NCBI RefSeq assembly: GCF_004295345.1
Contig: NZ_CP036200.1
Coordinates: forward strand, 124,001 to 188,000
Length of the DNA: 64,000 nucleotides
Direction: 5' to 3'
Source: Shewanella maritima
GTDB lineage: Bacteria; Pseudomonadota; Gammaproteobacteria; Enterobacterales; Shewanellaceae
This document shows, one piece after another, positions 18,011 to 27,423 of the stretch; within the stretch, counting starts at the first letter, position 1, and the number at the start of each line of letters is the position of its first letter. A program made the translations under genes and the position numbers. The notes beneath the pieces are model-generated. The model made no database searches and was not told the DNA's origin. It was given only the letters and a program-made list of their open reading frames with translations.

Positions 18011-18046
18011 TTTATGACCAAACAGTCATAAAGGGTGTAAACCCTT
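18011..18046. promoter_or_regulatory. Two adjacent palindromes upstream of csgBA
   Basis: TTTATGAC-CAAACA-GTCATAAA is a perfect 8-base inverted repeat with 6-base spacer. It is joined directly to AAGGGT-GTAA-ACCCTT, a perfect 6-base repeat. The first has the geometry of a dimeric regulator site, with CRP-like spacing but a different sequence. Confidence 0.55.
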
Positions 18047-18084
18047 ATGCAAAAAACTAAACCAATTAGTGGGCAATTTAGCCT

Positions 18085-18103
18085 GTAACAACCGACATGT
18101 TAC
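18085..18103. promoter_or_regulatory. Inverted repeat GTAACA-N7-TGTTAC
   Basis: A six-base perfect inverted repeat 38 bases past the double palindrome and just after the kinase stop on the minus strand. It could be an operator of a dimeric activator of csgB; binding protein unknown. Confidence 0.4.
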
Positions 18104-18140
18104 GCCCTATAGTGATGTTCAAAGGTGATAAGTAGGATTT

Positions 18141-20057
18141 TTAAAAGAAGAATATCGACAATAGTAAGCACATTAGCAATATTGCGCTTACAGCTTGCCA
18201 AAACCGTGTTGGGTCTCGCTGAATTAACGGCACAAATTCAGATTTTCGGCTTGGATAATTAACGCGGGTTAACTCATGAACAAACTCATGAGTATCAGCA
18301 AAACGAAAACTAGGTTCTATTGATAGTGCTTTACGTAATACATCATCAACCCACTCTGGCACCATAGGATTTGGTTGATACACGGGTATATAGCTAAGTT
18401 TTAGATAATCATGACGAGTTTTGCATTGCGCAAGTTTACCCGCAAAAGGTAATTGCCCTGCGAGCATTTCATAAGTGATTACTGCCAATGAAAACAGATC
18501 GGCTCGACTATCTGCCTGATACCCAAGTATTAGCTCTGGTGCACTATAGTCAGCAGTACCAAGGATTTTGTCTCGCACCAGCGGCGTTGCTATCTCTGCT
18601 ATGCCTTTGATGTAACATGAACCAAAGTCAATAATCTTTACCTGTTCTTGTCTGGTAACAAAAATATTGTCCGGCTTTAAGTCTTGATGCAGCGTCTCTT
18701 TTCGATGAAATGCTCTGACACCTGCTTCTATTTGTTTTACAAATGTAAATACAGTTTCGACTGATGACTTTGGATTATGCTCAATCCACTGCGATAGACT
18801 CACACCGCCCAGAAACTCAGTCAAGTAATACACTGCAGACTTGTGCCGAGAGCTGTGGCAAACCTTAACCACGTTTGGGTTTTGAATCCGGTTACCTACC
18901 CAACTTTCTAGTACAAAGCGCTCAATGTATGCCGCGTCATCGAGATAATTAACCGAAGGCGTCTTCATGCAATAAGCATTGCCGTCTGAATCCACCACTC
19001 GATAAACTTGACTACGCTGAGATTGGTGCAAGATGTGCGTAACCTGATAGCCATCAAGCTTATTACCGACATTCATCGGTGGAGGAAACGGTTTGTCAGA
19101 AAGTTGCTGGTAAACATCTTCTATTTGTTGATCGGGTAAGTCACTGATAAACAACAGCTGCGCACTAAGGTTGTCATTACTGGCGCAGTCAAGTGCTTTA
19201 GCGATCAACTGCTGACAAAAATGCTCACAGTCATTGTCTTGGAACTGGTTAGTTTGAACAAACCGACTGAGCCGACTTGCAAGCTCATTGTCAGTCAACA
19301 CATCGTGAATACCATCAGTCGTGAGCAGGAAGACATCGCCTTGTCGTATCGACAGCTTGCGATAATCGACGCTAAGTTTGACATCCATGCCTAAGGCGCG
19401 TGTCAAATACGTTTTGCTACCACTAACCTCAGTAACATGATCTTGTGTTAACCGGCTTATTTGACCATCACGAAATAGATAAACCCTCGAATCTCCGGCA
19501 TGTAAAATATGTGCTGAACAAGACTTAAGTACCAGCGCACTAAAGGTACACACAAAGCCACGGCGAGCATCGCGGTAATCTTGACCTAAGCCGTAAAGCC
19601 AGCGGTTGAGCGCGGTTAACACCTTGGTACTTGAAGTTTGTACCCCCCAGGTATCGGGTGTGGAATAATAATCGGCAATAAAGTTAGTCACACTAATCTG
19701 CGATGCTTGAGCTGCAGCTTCAGCAGTGCTCACGCCATCACTAATTACACTAACAATGCCTTTGGTAGTAAGCGCCAGACCTTCAGGTATACGTATACCA
19801 ATGGCGTCTTGATTTTCTGCTTTCACACCCGCGTTAGAGCTTTGACCAACGGTGACGGTTAATGACTGACCGTGACTTAAGTGATCGATCGTCTGTTCAC
19901 ACCCTGTGTTAGGGCTTGGTAGCTCGATGTCATTGTGCTCTGTGCTATTAGATTGATTTGAAGGAACGGATTGAGGGTGAAAACTATCACAAGCAGATAA
20001 ACCAGACCCTAAGGCCTGGTTATCTGTAACTTGTTTAGATAGCTTATTTACTGTCAT
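18141..20057 (-). CDS. Fused PP2C-type phosphatase and Ser/Thr protein kinase with C-terminal membrane anchor
   Basis: A 638-residue bifunctional protein. Residues 70-310 are a PP2C phosphatase (GIVSVISDGVSTAEAA, HAGDSRVYLFRDG, LLTTDGIHDVL and DNLSAQ metal-binding motifs). Residues 335-600 are a protein kinase with the lysine in YCMKTP, HQDLKPDN as catalytic loop (HRD replaced by HQD, a non-RD kinase), IIDFGS and the APE-like SAPELILG. The last 20 residues are a hydrophobic anchor, so the enzyme faces the cytoplasm from the membrane. It is the last gene of nirB-nirD-narK, nine bases after narK. A similar gene sits next to nasA/nirBD in Pseudomonas, which suggests a role in nitrate uptake or assimilation. 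Substrate unknown. Confidence 0.9.
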   Translation of the reverse strand: MTVNKLSKQVTDNQALGSGLSACDSFHPQSVPSNQSNSTEHNDIELPSPNTGCEQTIDHLSHGQSLTVTVGQSSNAGVKAENQDAIGIRIPEGLALTTKGIVSVISDGVSTAEAAAQASQISVTNFIADYYSTPDTWGVQTSSTKVLTALNRWLYGLGQDYRDARRGFVCTFSALVLKSCSAHILHAGDSRVYLFRDGQISRLTQDHVTEVSGSKTYLTRALGMDVKLSVDYRKLSIRQGDVFLLTTDGIHDVLTDNELASRLSRFVQTNQFQDNDCEHFCQQLIAKALDCASNDNLSAQLLFISDLPDQQIEDVYQQLSDKPFPPPMNVGNKLDGYQVTHILHQSQRSQVYRVVDSDGNAYCMKTPSVNYLDDAAYIERFVLESWVGNRIQNPNVVKVCHSSRHKSAVYYLTEFLGGVSLSQWIEHNPKSSVETVFTFVKQIEAGVRAFHRKETLHQDLKPDNIFVTRQEQVKIIDFGSCYIKGIAEIATPLVRDKILGTADYSAPELILGYQADSRADLFSLAVITYEMLAGQLPFAGKLAQCKTRHDYLKLSYIPVYQPNPMVPEWVDDVLRKALSIEPSFRFADTHEFVHELTRVNYPSRKSEFVPLIQRDPTRFWQAVSAILLMCLLLSIFFF

Positions 20058-20066
20058 ACAGTAAAA

Positions 20067-21533
20067 CTAACTCACGCTAATGAGGGTCACTTCACCGTCT
20101 TCATTGACCTCAGCAATATGACCACTTGGCTCATTCATAAACAGCAAGGTAACAAAGCCAAACACTGCGCTGGCGCCAATGACATAGAAGAAGGTTTGCG
20201 TTGACACCATAGAGTAAACGGTTAAAAAGAACACCGCCCCAACATTACCGTATGCGCCAGTCATACCCGCAATTTGCCCAGTTAAACGGCGCTTGATCAG
20301 TGGCACCGCAGCAAATACTGCGCCCTCACCGCCTTGTACAAAGAAAGAGCATGCCATCACAACAATTACAGCGAGCGGCAACGCCCAGCTACCGTCAATT
20401 TGCGCTACCGAGAAATACCCTAACGCTAAACCCGCAGTTAAGATAAGCAAAGTCGACTTACGACCAAAGCGATCACTTAACCACCCACCGCCAGGACGAG
20501 ACATGAGGTTCATAAACGCATAACTCGATGCAACCATACCGGCTTGCGCCATACCCAATTCAAAGGTTTCGGCAAAGAATAATGGCAGCATAGACACAAC
20601 CGCTAACTCTGAGCCAAATGTAGTGAAGTACAGCACATTGAGCACAGCAACCTGCTTGAACTCGTAGCGCTCAAACTCAGGTACTTCTTTTTCAAAGATA
20701 TGCTTATTTACCTGATAGGTTTGAAAGAAATCAAACGCAAACACCACCACAAGCCCAACATAAATCGCTGTGGTCATCTCATTACTTAGCATAGAGACAC
20801 CTGCAGGAGATAACTTCCAGCCCAGCAACGCCAAAGTGGCATACATAGGGATCTTCATAATGATCAGCAAAATAAAGTCTTTCTTGCTAGTGACCTCTAA
20901 GCCACCTGCTTTTTTAGGTTTAAAATAAGTTGACCCCTTTGGCGTATCGGTAACATTAAAGTAATAGATAAATGCAAAACTCAAGCTCATTAGGCCGGTA
21001 ATACCAATGGCGTAACGCCAGCCGTCATCACCGCCAAATGCTAATGCCACTGCAGGTAAGGTAAAGGCTGCTGCAGCTGAGCCAAAGTTACCCCAACCAC
21101 CGTAAATTCCTTCAGCTGTACCTAGCTCTTTAGCAGGGAACCACTCACTGACCATACGAATGCCAATCACAAAGCCTGCACCAATAAAACCAAGCATAAA
21201 GCGCGCTATCGCTAACTGCTCGAAACTGTCAGCTACTGCAAACATAAAGCAAGGGATGGAACAGATCGCCAGCAATGCAGAATAAGTTAATCGAGGGCCG
21301 TATTTATCTGTGACCATACCAATGATGATCCGTGCCGGAATGGTCAATGCCACGTTTAAAATAAGCAGCGTTTTAATCTGGGCTTTGGTTAGCCCTAAAC
21401 TGTCGGCAATCACGCTCATTAATGGCGCTGCGTTAAACCACACTACAAAGGTGACAAAAAATGCCATCCAGCTAAGGTGCATGATTTTCATTTTTCCACT
21501 AAATGAAAACAAATTGAATTTTTCGCTACTCAT
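20067..21533 (-). CDS. narK: MFS nitrate/nitrite transporter (NarK/NasA family)
   Basis: An inner-membrane nitrate importer or nitrate/nitrite exchanger of 488 residues with about 12 transmembrane helices. Family features are [19 protein letters not shown] at the first helix, [13 protein letters not shown], the nitrate-signature stretch [17 protein letters not shown] and a second one, [16 protein letters not shown], both glycine-rich, and [16 protein letters not shown] in the middle. There is an enlarged loop between helices 6 and 7. Its ATG overlaps the nirD stop (ATGA), so it is coupled to the nitrite reductase and its main job is assimilatory uptake. The symbol nasA is used for the same protein in Pseudomonas. 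Confidence 0.92.
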   Translation of the reverse strand: MSSEKFNLFSFSGKMKIMHLSWMAFFVTFVVWFNAAPLMSVIADSLGLTKAQIKTLLILNVALTIPARIIIGMVTDKYGPRLTYSALLAICSIPCFMFAVADSFEQLAIARFMLGFIGAGFVIGIRMVSEWFPAKELGTAEGIYGGWGNFGSAAAAFTLPAVALAFGGDDGWRYAIGITGLMSLSFAFIYYFNVTDTPKGSTYFKPKKAGGLEVTSKKDFILLIIMKIPMYATLALLGWKLSPAGVSMLSNEMTTAIYVGLVVVFAFDFFQTYQVNKHIFEKEVPEFERYEFKQVAVLNVLYFTTFGSELAVVSMLPLFFAETFELGMAQAGMVASSYAFMNLMSRPGGGWLSDRFGRKSTLLILTAGLALGYFSVAQIDGSWALPLAVIVVMACSFFVQGGEGAVFAAVPLIKRRLTGQIAGMTGAYGNVGAVFFLTVYSMVSTQTFFYVIGASAVFGFVTLLFMNEPSGHIAEVNEDGEVTLISVS

Positions 21534-21868
21534 ACATCCCCCTGAGCATTCGCTTTAATGAGTATTTTGCCATTTTGATTTTTTATCTGATAAGGCTTGG
21601 CAACCAAGGCGTCATCTTCTAAACACACGCCGCTGCTTAATTGATAATGGTGCTTATAAAGTGGTGAAGCGACACACAGCTTACCGTCCATATCACACAC
21701 TAACCCTCTCGCGAGCAGGCTCACCCCAGTTGCTGGGTCAATATTATCTAGCGCAAACAAACCATCTTCGCCTAGATCAAAAATAGCAACTGCACTTCCC
21801 TCAACCCAAGCTGCAATACCAGTACCTTTTGGTAAGCTAGTTGCGTCACATACATCTACCCAGCTCAT
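21530..21868 (-). CDS. nirD: Nitrite reductase (NADH) small subunit
   Basis: NirD is a Rieske-like subunit that supports the siroheme nitrite reductase NirB. It has 112 residues (E. coli 108) with [36 protein letters not shown] and [20 protein letters not shown]. As in other NirD proteins the cysteine-histidine ligands of a real Rieske cluster are missing. Both ends overlap neighbours by four bases (ATGA with nirB upstream and with narK downstream), a tightly coupled operon. Confidence 0.93.
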   Translation of the reverse strand: MSWVDVCDATSLPKGTGIAAWVEGSAVAIFDLGEDGLFALDNIDPATGVSLLARGLVCDMDGKLCVASPLYKHHYQLSSGVCLEDDALVAKPYQIKNQNGKILIKANAQGDV

Positions 21869-24525
21869 ACTAGCTCCTCCATTTGCTCTGCTTTTTGTTC
21901 ATTTTTTTGTTGATCATTCTGTTGTGGGTCATGCTGTTGTGGATCAGTATCTAGAATTTGTTTAATCGCAATATTGCCAGCACCTTGTGAGTTGTCGGCA
22001 TTAACTGCAGGGAAGCGCTGCTCCCTAATACGTTGATATTGATGAGTTGCAACCTTAGGTGCACTGTCTGGGTTAACAAACTCGTTGAATCTCGACAGGA
22101 ACTCAGGTTTTTCAAGACTGGTTTTCCACTCACACTGATAACGTTCAACAATCAGATCCATTTGCTCTTCTAGTTCAGCGTTAACACCTAACGCATCTTC
22201 AATGACTACGGATTGTAAGTATTCAAGACCACCTTCTAATGATTCCATCCAGGTTGAGGTACGCTGCAGCTTGTCTGCTGTTTTGACGTAGAACATCAAG
22301 ATACGATCGATATAGGTATACAGCTCCTGGGTGGTTAAGTCGGTTGCAAATAAATCTGCGTGGCGTGGACGCATACCGCCGTTACCAGCAACATATAGAT
22401 TCCAGCCTTTATCTGAAGCAATAACGCCGATATCTTTGCTTTGTGCCTCAGCGCACTCACGGGTACAACCTGATACGGCAAACTTTAATTTGTGCGGGCT
22501 GCGAAGACCCTTGTAGCGATTTTCAAGTGCGATCGCCATGCCAACTGAATCTTGTACGCCATAGCGACACCAGGTGCTACCCACACATGATTTGACCGTT
22601 CGCAATGACTTACCATAGGCGTGGCCCGTTTCAAAACCTGCATCAATAAGGCGTTTCCAAATCTCAGGTAATTGCGCTAACTGAGCGCCAAACAAGTCGA
22701 TACGTTGACCGCCAGTAATCTTGGTATAGAGGTCATATTCTTTAGCGACTTGACCAATTTCAATCAGCTTGTCTGGGGTGATCTCACCACCAGCAATACG
22801 CGGCACAATCGAGTAAGTGCCATCTTTTTGCAGGTTACCTAAATAAGCATCATTAGTGTCTTGCAAGGCAACGTGTGATAAGTCTTGATTGAGCACATAG
22901 TCGTTACTTAGGCTGGCGAATATCGACGCAGCAGCTGGCTTGCAGATATCGCAACCATAGTGATGGCCATCTGTTGATTTACCATGGGTTTTAATCAGGG
23001 TCTCAAAGTCTTTAATGCCTTCAACTTTACAAATGTGGTACAAAGCCTGGCGGTCATGCTCAAAGTGCTCACAAATGCCTTTATTGAAATCGAGTCCTTC
23101 AGCTTCCAGCGTTTGATCAATAATTTTTTGCACTAAAGGCGCACAGCCACCGCAGCCTGAAGCCGCGCGGGTACAGGCTTTTATCTCCGGCATGTTGTGA
23201 CTACCGGCTTTTACCGCTTCAACAATATCGCCCTTGGTCACTTGATGGCAGGAACATACAATCGAGGTATCTTTTAAATCGGCTTCACTTTCAGCGCCAG
23301 CTAGCAGTAAATCTACCGCTGAGCCTTCAATTTCATCTTGAGACAAATACAGATCTAACAGTTTGTTGTAATCAGCATTATCACCAATTAGCACTGCACC
23401 TTTGAGTAGCGTGCCTGACTCATCTAACCAAAGCTTTTTATAAATGCCAGCTTGATTGTCTGAAAGCTCAACATATTGGGCATTATCAAAACCGCGACTT
23501 TCACCAATGGCAGCGACATCAACACCTAACAATTTAAGTTTGGTGCTCATGTCGGCGCCTTTAAACTGTTGAGTTTGAGCCGCGCTATCGGTGCCCGCCG
23601 CAATATGTGATGCTACGACACGAGCCATTTGATAACCAGGTGCTACAAGTCCAAATATGCGCCCTTGCCACAATGCGCACTCGCCAATCGCGTACACATC
23701 TTTAGCCGAGGTTAAACAGTCATCGTTAATTTCGACACCGCCACGCTCACCAATCGCGATCCCTGAGCTGCGAGCAAGGCTATCTTGAGGTCGAATACCG
23801 GCTGAGAACACGATCATGTCAGTTTCAAGATAAGTATCATCATTGAAAGTCATTCGGTGCAGCGCGGTTTCGCCGTCTATAATCGCTGTGGTAGCTTTAG
23901 AGGTATGCACGCTTACACCCAGATCTTCAATCTTGCTACATAGCAGCTCACCTGCTTTGTCATTCAATTGTACTGGCATTAATTGAGGTGCAAACTCCAC
24001 CACATGGGTTTTAACCCCTAACTGCTTTAGAGCGTTAGCAGCTTCAAGCCCGAGTAGACCACCACCAACAACAACCCCGACTTTAGACTTATTCGCTGCG
24101 GCAGTAATCGCCTCTAAGTCTTCAATGGTTCGGTATACTAAACACTGCTCACGTTCGTTACCGTTAATTGGCGGGACAAAAGGAAATGAGCCTGTGGCTA
24201 ACACTAACTTGTCATAGCAAAAGCACTCGCCCGACTCTGTTGTAAGTGTTTTAGACTCGGTATCTATGCCAGTGACTTTGGCATTTAAATGCAGATTGAT
24301 ATCCTGACTTTGATAGTCATCAATACTTGCCAACATCAATGGGTCAGCACTATTTGTTTCAAAGTACTTAGATAATTGTACGCGGTCGTACGCTGGTCGA
24401 GGCTCTTCACCAAATACATGTATCTCAAAGCTCTGCTGCAACTTTAACGAACAAATTTGCTCGATAAAGTGATGGCCAACCATACCATTACCTATCACGA
24501 CTAACTTAGGTTTTATGTCTGCCAT
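21865..24525 (-). CDS. nirB: Assimilatory nitrite reductase (NADH) large subunit
   Basis: Reduces nitrite to ammonium with NAD(P)H in the cytoplasm. 886 residues. Domains in order: FAD/NAD-binding pyridine nucleotide-disulfide part (VVIGNGMVGHHFIEQI, then VGVVVGGGLLGLEAANAL), a BFD-like 2Fe-2S domain (CSCHQVTKGDI and CTRAASGCGGCAP), the nitrite/sulfite reductase ferredoxin-like part, and the siroheme/4Fe-4S site with CVGSTWCRYG and SGCTRECAEAQ. The C-terminal 40 residues are a Gln/Asp-rich tail. ATG has AAGGAG upstream. First gene of nirB-nirD-narK-phosphatase/kinase; a sigma-54-like promoter lies 123 bases upstream. Confidence 0.95.
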   Translation of the reverse strand: MADIKPKLVVIGNGMVGHHFIEQICSLKLQQSFEIHVFGEEPRPAYDRVQLSKYFETNSADPLMLASIDDYQSQDINLHLNAKVTGIDTESKTLTTESGECFCYDKLVLATGSFPFVPPINGNEREQCLVYRTIEDLEAITAAANKSKVGVVVGGGLLGLEAANALKQLGVKTHVVEFAPQLMPVQLNDKAGELLCSKIEDLGVSVHTSKATTAIIDGETALHRMTFNDDTYLETDMIVFSAGIRPQDSLARSSGIAIGERGGVEINDDCLTSAKDVYAIGECALWQGRIFGLVAPGYQMARVVASHIAAGTDSAAQTQQFKGADMSTKLKLLGVDVAAIGESRGFDNAQYVELSDNQAGIYKKLWLDESGTLLKGAVLIGDNADYNKLLDLYLSQDEIEGSAVDLLLAGAESEADLKDTSIVCSCHQVTKGDIVEAVKAGSHNMPEIKACTRAASGCGGCAPLVQKIIDQTLEAEGLDFNKGICEHFEHDRQALYHICKVEGIKDFETLIKTHGKSTDGHHYGCDICKPAAASIFASLSNDYVLNQDLSHVALQDTNDAYLGNLQKDGTYSIVPRIAGGEITPDKLIEIGQVAKEYDLYTKITGGQRIDLFGAQLAQLPEIWKRLIDAGFETGHAYGKSLRTVKSCVGSTWCRYGVQDSVGMAIALENRYKGLRSPHKLKFAVSGCTRECAEAQSKDIGVIASDKGWNLYVAGNGGMRPRHADLFATDLTTQELYTYIDRILMFYVKTADKLQRTSTWMESLEGGLEYLQSVVIEDALGVNAELEEQMDLIVERYQCEWKTSLEKPEFLSRFNEFVNPDSAPKVATHQYQRIREQRFPAVNADNSQGAGNIAIKQILDTDPQQHDPQQNDQQKNEQKAEQMEELV

Positions 24526-24647
24526 TTCCGGCTCCTTCTGTCCCCACTACACACACGATTTATGTTCAAATTAATTTTTAGCCCGGCCAGCAAATGAATA
24601 GCTATTCACTATCGCCGTGCTTTTATTGAACTATCCTGCTGTGACTT

Positions 24648-24663
24648 TGCAGCGACCATGCCA
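24648..24663 (-). promoter_or_regulatory. Sigma-54 (RpoN) -24/-12 promoter of nirB
   Basis: Minus strand TGGCATGGTCGCTGCA: GG and GC are separated by exactly ten bases, and TGGCA matches the consensus TGGCAC-N5-TTGCA closely. It lies about 123 bases before the nirB start codon. Confidence 0.65.
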
Positions 24664-24755
24664 AGGCGCACGTTCAACTAAACACTTGTTAAATAAAGGT
24701 TAAAACAAAACATTCAATTTTCCAGGCATTAAAGAATGCTCCGATTGAGAGCAAC

Positions 24756-24772
24756 TGCACCAAATGAATGCG
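24756..24772. promoter_or_regulatory. NtrC-like site upstream of the nirB sigma-54 promoter
   Basis: TGCACC-AAATG-AATGCG: the left arm is a perfect NtrC half-site (TGCACC), the right arm is weak (consensus GGTGCA). It is about 95 bases upstream of the -24 element, the usual enhancer distance. Confidence 0.4.
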
Positions 24773-24824
24773 ACAACAAAAACACGTAACCAACTGTTTT
24801 ATATCTATAAAAATCAAATGCAAC

Positions 24825-24840
24825 TACCACTTTAGGGGTA
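24825..24840. promoter_or_regulatory. NarL/NarP-type 7-2-7 site
   Basis: TACCACT-TT-AGGGGTA: two inverted heptamers two bases apart. The right heptamer fits the NarL/NarP consensus fully (complement TACCCCT) and the left has one mismatch. It lies about 300 bases upstream of nirB and suggests nitrate/nitrite induction. Confidence 0.6.
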
Positions 24841-25161
24841 GCTTGGGGCGTATTCAAAGCATTTGCTCCTTAGTTTCCCCCCACAGGAATAGTTGGGTGT
24901 AACAGAGATGAGTAACAATAAATATTCATTAGAGGCGAAATTAGATAGGATGGAATAAGCGATGACTCGGTTCATGCAAATAGTCAAAATAGGCAATGAG
25001 TAATCGCTGAAAACAGTAAATACTAAAGAGTTAAAGATATGCTTGGTGAGAAGCTGTGATGCTACAGAGCTGTACTTTACAAATTAAGTCTACAAGTACT
25101 AATACAGCCCATAAGCTATCAGCCTAATTTAGGGATGAAGGTCAAGGTAGCGCAACCCAAT

Positions 25162-26481
25162 TTATAATAAGACGTTTATTAAACTTTGATATTGAGGTCT
25201 AGCGTTGCGCGCTGGTTTAATACTCATACTTTCTAAGCAAGTGCATCTAAGCGAGTACATCTGAGCAACTTGCAGTTTAGCTTTACATTTTTGCTGATAC
25301 CGTTGTTGCCATAGCGTTTGAACATAGACGTAATCATCAGTACTTAACTCAATCTCACTACAATTAGTAATCGTAGGATTGTTGGCTTTCACGGTTTGAG
25401 TTAATTCGAGCAGTTTAATTACCAGTGCTAGGCTAGACTCGACACTGCTCATCGCTTGTTCAAAAATCTCAGTCGCGTTTTCAAGCTTGCTAGCTGATCC
25501 AGATAATTCACCATGTTGCCAAATATGCATAAGCTCAGCACTATCGAGATCTGCCTGACCTGTTTTGGCACCGAAAAACGCTTCTAAACGAGTGCCAACA
25601 TTAATCACACCTTTTTGGTAATGTGACTGATTCGAACAACCTTGAGTATTTAGCCAACTAACCTTAGTTGACACACGCGGGTTAATCTCGGTTTCACCTT
25701 GAAGCCCTTTAAAGGTTGCGACCAGCAGATCATAATTGTTATGGCCATTACTTGATAAAGGCTGCGCATTCGCCATGATTTTTGCGATCGCTAAATGCTG
25801 CTTATCCAGACCTGGATGAAAGTAACTGCGCAGCGACAGCCTTGCATTAGTCGGGTTCACACAACGAACCGCCATTTGAATTAAACTGCGCAAACCTAGC
25901 TCTTGATGCAAAGCTCGGCAATCATCAAGCACAGGTAACATATCGTGGGCTTCCACATAGACAATGTTATCGGATGTAAGTGCAGATTGTGCTTTTTCCG
26001 CTGTGGTAGCCGCTTTAATGTCCAGCGCATTAACACTGCAGGCTACGTGGCGGCGATGAGCCAAGGATAAACTATCGCCATGAAGCAAAACCCTGTGCCC
26101 TTGCTGAGCCAGCAGCTTTGCAGCGAGCAACAACCAGGGTAATTGCTCTCGCTTGCCTGCATAAACAGGCCAATCAATGTCCACCTTGAGTTGTTGCCAG
26201 CTAGGTGAAACCAATTGCTTGAGCGCCATTGCAGCACCAGCAATTTCTTCAGCGCTCTCACCGCGAACGCGCATTAACATCATCGCACTGGCCATTTGCA
26301 CTTGCGACACTAAACCGCAAGCAAAGCCAGCAAATAGCTGCTGCGACTCGACTAAGGTTAAATTACGTGATCCTTTTACGCCCTTGCCTAACGCCTTGAT
26401 CAATTGCTTAAAATCAACTGTTGCTAGCTGATTTTTAATATCTATAAGATTTGATGTATGTGCAGCTTCAGTATTTATCAC
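25162..26481 (-). CDS. Anthranilate phosphoribosyltransferase-like protein (TrpD2/YbiB family)
   Basis: A distant relative of TrpD. The family signature is visible at the N-terminus: FKQLIKALGKGVKGSRNLTL, ESQQLFAGFACGLVSQVQMA and MLMRVRGESAEEIAGAAMAL. Later motifs include GHRVLLHGDS and GLRSLIQMAVRCVNP. The catalytic TrpD glycine-rich KHGNR motif is absent, as in YbiB, which binds nucleic acid and is not an anthranilate enzyme. The protein is 439 residues, about 100 longer than YbiB, with an unfamiliar Cys/Lys-rich tail. GTG 26481 follows GGAG. It lies between cobA and nirB in the nitrate cluster; such genes recur in nas clusters of other proteobacteria, but the function there is not known. 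Confidence 0.7.
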   Translation of the reverse strand: MINTEAAHTSNLIDIKNQLATVDFKQLIKALGKGVKGSRNLTLVESQQLFAGFACGLVSQVQMASAMMLMRVRGESAEEIAGAAMALKQLVSPSWQQLKVDIDWPVYAGKREQLPWLLLAAKLLAQQGHRVLLHGDSLSLAHRRHVACSVNALDIKAATTAEKAQSALTSDNIVYVEAHDMLPVLDDCRALHQELGLRSLIQMAVRCVNPTNARLSLRSYFHPGLDKQHLAIAKIMANAQPLSSNGHNNYDLLVATFKGLQGETEINPRVSTKVSWLNTQGCSNQSHYQKGVINVGTRLEAFFGAKTGQADLDSAELMHIWQHGELSGSASKLENATEIFEQAMSSVESSLALVIKLLELTQTVKANNPTITNCSEIELSTDDYVYVQTLWQQRYQQKCKAKLQVAQMYSLRCTCLESMSIKPARNARPQYQSLINVLL

Positions 26482-26553
26482 TAAGGCTAACTCCAAGTTT
26501 AAGAACATTAAGCGCGAGACTGAGTACAATCTAATTAAGGTATTTGCAAATAA

Positions 26554-27423
26554 CTAAGCTAGCTTCAGTGCTTGTGTCTCTAGCGCTTGTGTCTCTAATG
26601 TACCTAGCATTTTATTTAGCGCGCGGCCTACATTTACCACTTCACCAACAACAATCAGTGTGGGACCATGATGGGTTATGGTTTTAGCTTTGCTCGCCAT
26701 ATCTTTCACACTGGCGTAGGTAATAATTTGATCGCGCCTGCCGCCATTGGTTACCAGCGCAACAGGTAAATCAGCTTTACAGTTTGCACTCAATAATCCA
26801 TGGCTAATCGCCTGTGCTTGCTCTTTGCCCATGTAAAAAACCAGTGTTGATTCTGCATCTAATAAAGCGCGCCACTGTTTTGCTGCTTGCTCGAAACCCG
26901 GCTCAGACATGCGCGTACCGGTAATTAGGGTAACGCTACGAGCATGGCCGCGATAAGTTAAAGGAATACTGGTACTCGATGCGCAGCCAAGTGCGGCTGT
27001 CACTCCTGGGATAAACTCGCTTTTTACTCCATGCTTGGCAAGATAGATTGCTTCTTCCGCGCCTCTACCAAAGATATGCGGATCGCCGCCTTTCAAACGC
27101 ACGACTTTTTTACCTTTAAGCGCAAGTTTAAGCAGCAATGCGTTAATATCATCTTGCTTAGCGCTGCTTTGCCCACATCGCTTGCCGACAAAATGGCGCT
27201 CACACTCTGGTGTTGCTAAGGTCAATATCTCAGCGCTAACTAAACTGTCATAAACCAATGCATCAGCATTTTGTACGCGATTCGCTGCCTTTAAAGTGAG
27301 CAACTCAAGTTCACCACAACCCGCGCCTACAATAGCAACTTCACCCGAACTGAGTTGGCTGCTACAAAATCTATCCTCAATTCCGCTAAGTCTGCTTGTA
27401 TTTAATTTGGTTAAGTGTGTCAT
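26554..27423 (-). CDS. cobA: Uroporphyrinogen-III C-methyltransferase
   Basis: Makes precorrin-2 on the way to siroheme, the cofactor of NirB. 289 residues. Motifs: VAIVGAGCGELELLTLKAAN, VVRLKGGDPHIFGRGAEEA (SUMT signature), IPGVTAALGCASSTSIPLTYRG and TLIVVGEVVNVG. It is the single-domain form (no CysG oxidase/chelatase part), so precorrin-2 must be finished by another enzyme. Its ATG shares a base with the nasA stop (TAATG), so it is coupled to the nitrate reductase. Confidence 0.93.
   Translation of the reverse strand: MTHLTKLNTSRLSGIEDRFCSSQLSSGEVAIVGAGCGELELLTLKAANRVQNADALVYDSLVSAEILTLATPECERHFVGKRCGQSSAKQDDINALLLKLALKGKKVVRLKGGDPHIFGRGAEEAIYLAKHGVKSEFIPGVTAALGCASSTSIPLTYRGHARSVTLITGTRMSEPGFEQAAKQWRALLDAESTLVFYMGKEQAQAISHGLLSANCKADLPVALVTNGGRRDQIITYASVKDMASKAKTITHHGPTLIVVGEVVNVGRALNKMLGTLETQALETQALKLA

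Larger units (their letters stand above)
17704..18140 (-). promoter_or_regulatory. csgBA upstream regulatory region
   Basis: A 437-base gene-free stretch between the kinase stop and csgB. It must contain the csgBA promoter. On the minus strand GGGTGATCA at 17861-17869, followed by an A-rich stretch, resembles the GGGTGA-type CsgD box of E. coli. Two inverted repeats further upstream are listed separately. No core promoter can be assigned with confidence. Confidence 0.5.
24526..25161 (-). promoter_or_regulatory. Upstream region of nirB (636 bases, no gene)
   Basis: There is no coding sequence. On the minus strand it contains a sigma-54-type promoter, an NtrC-like half-site arrangement and a NarL/NarP-type 7-2-7 site, each listed separately. 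The distal third, next to the trpD2-like stop, shows only imperfect hairpins and no clear terminator, so some readthrough from the upstream unit is possible. Confidence 0.6.

Noticed and set aside
24526..24650. NasR-type antitermination leader before nirB
   Set aside because: No ANTAR/NasR gene in the cluster and no pair of hexaloop hairpins followed by a terminator that I can see.
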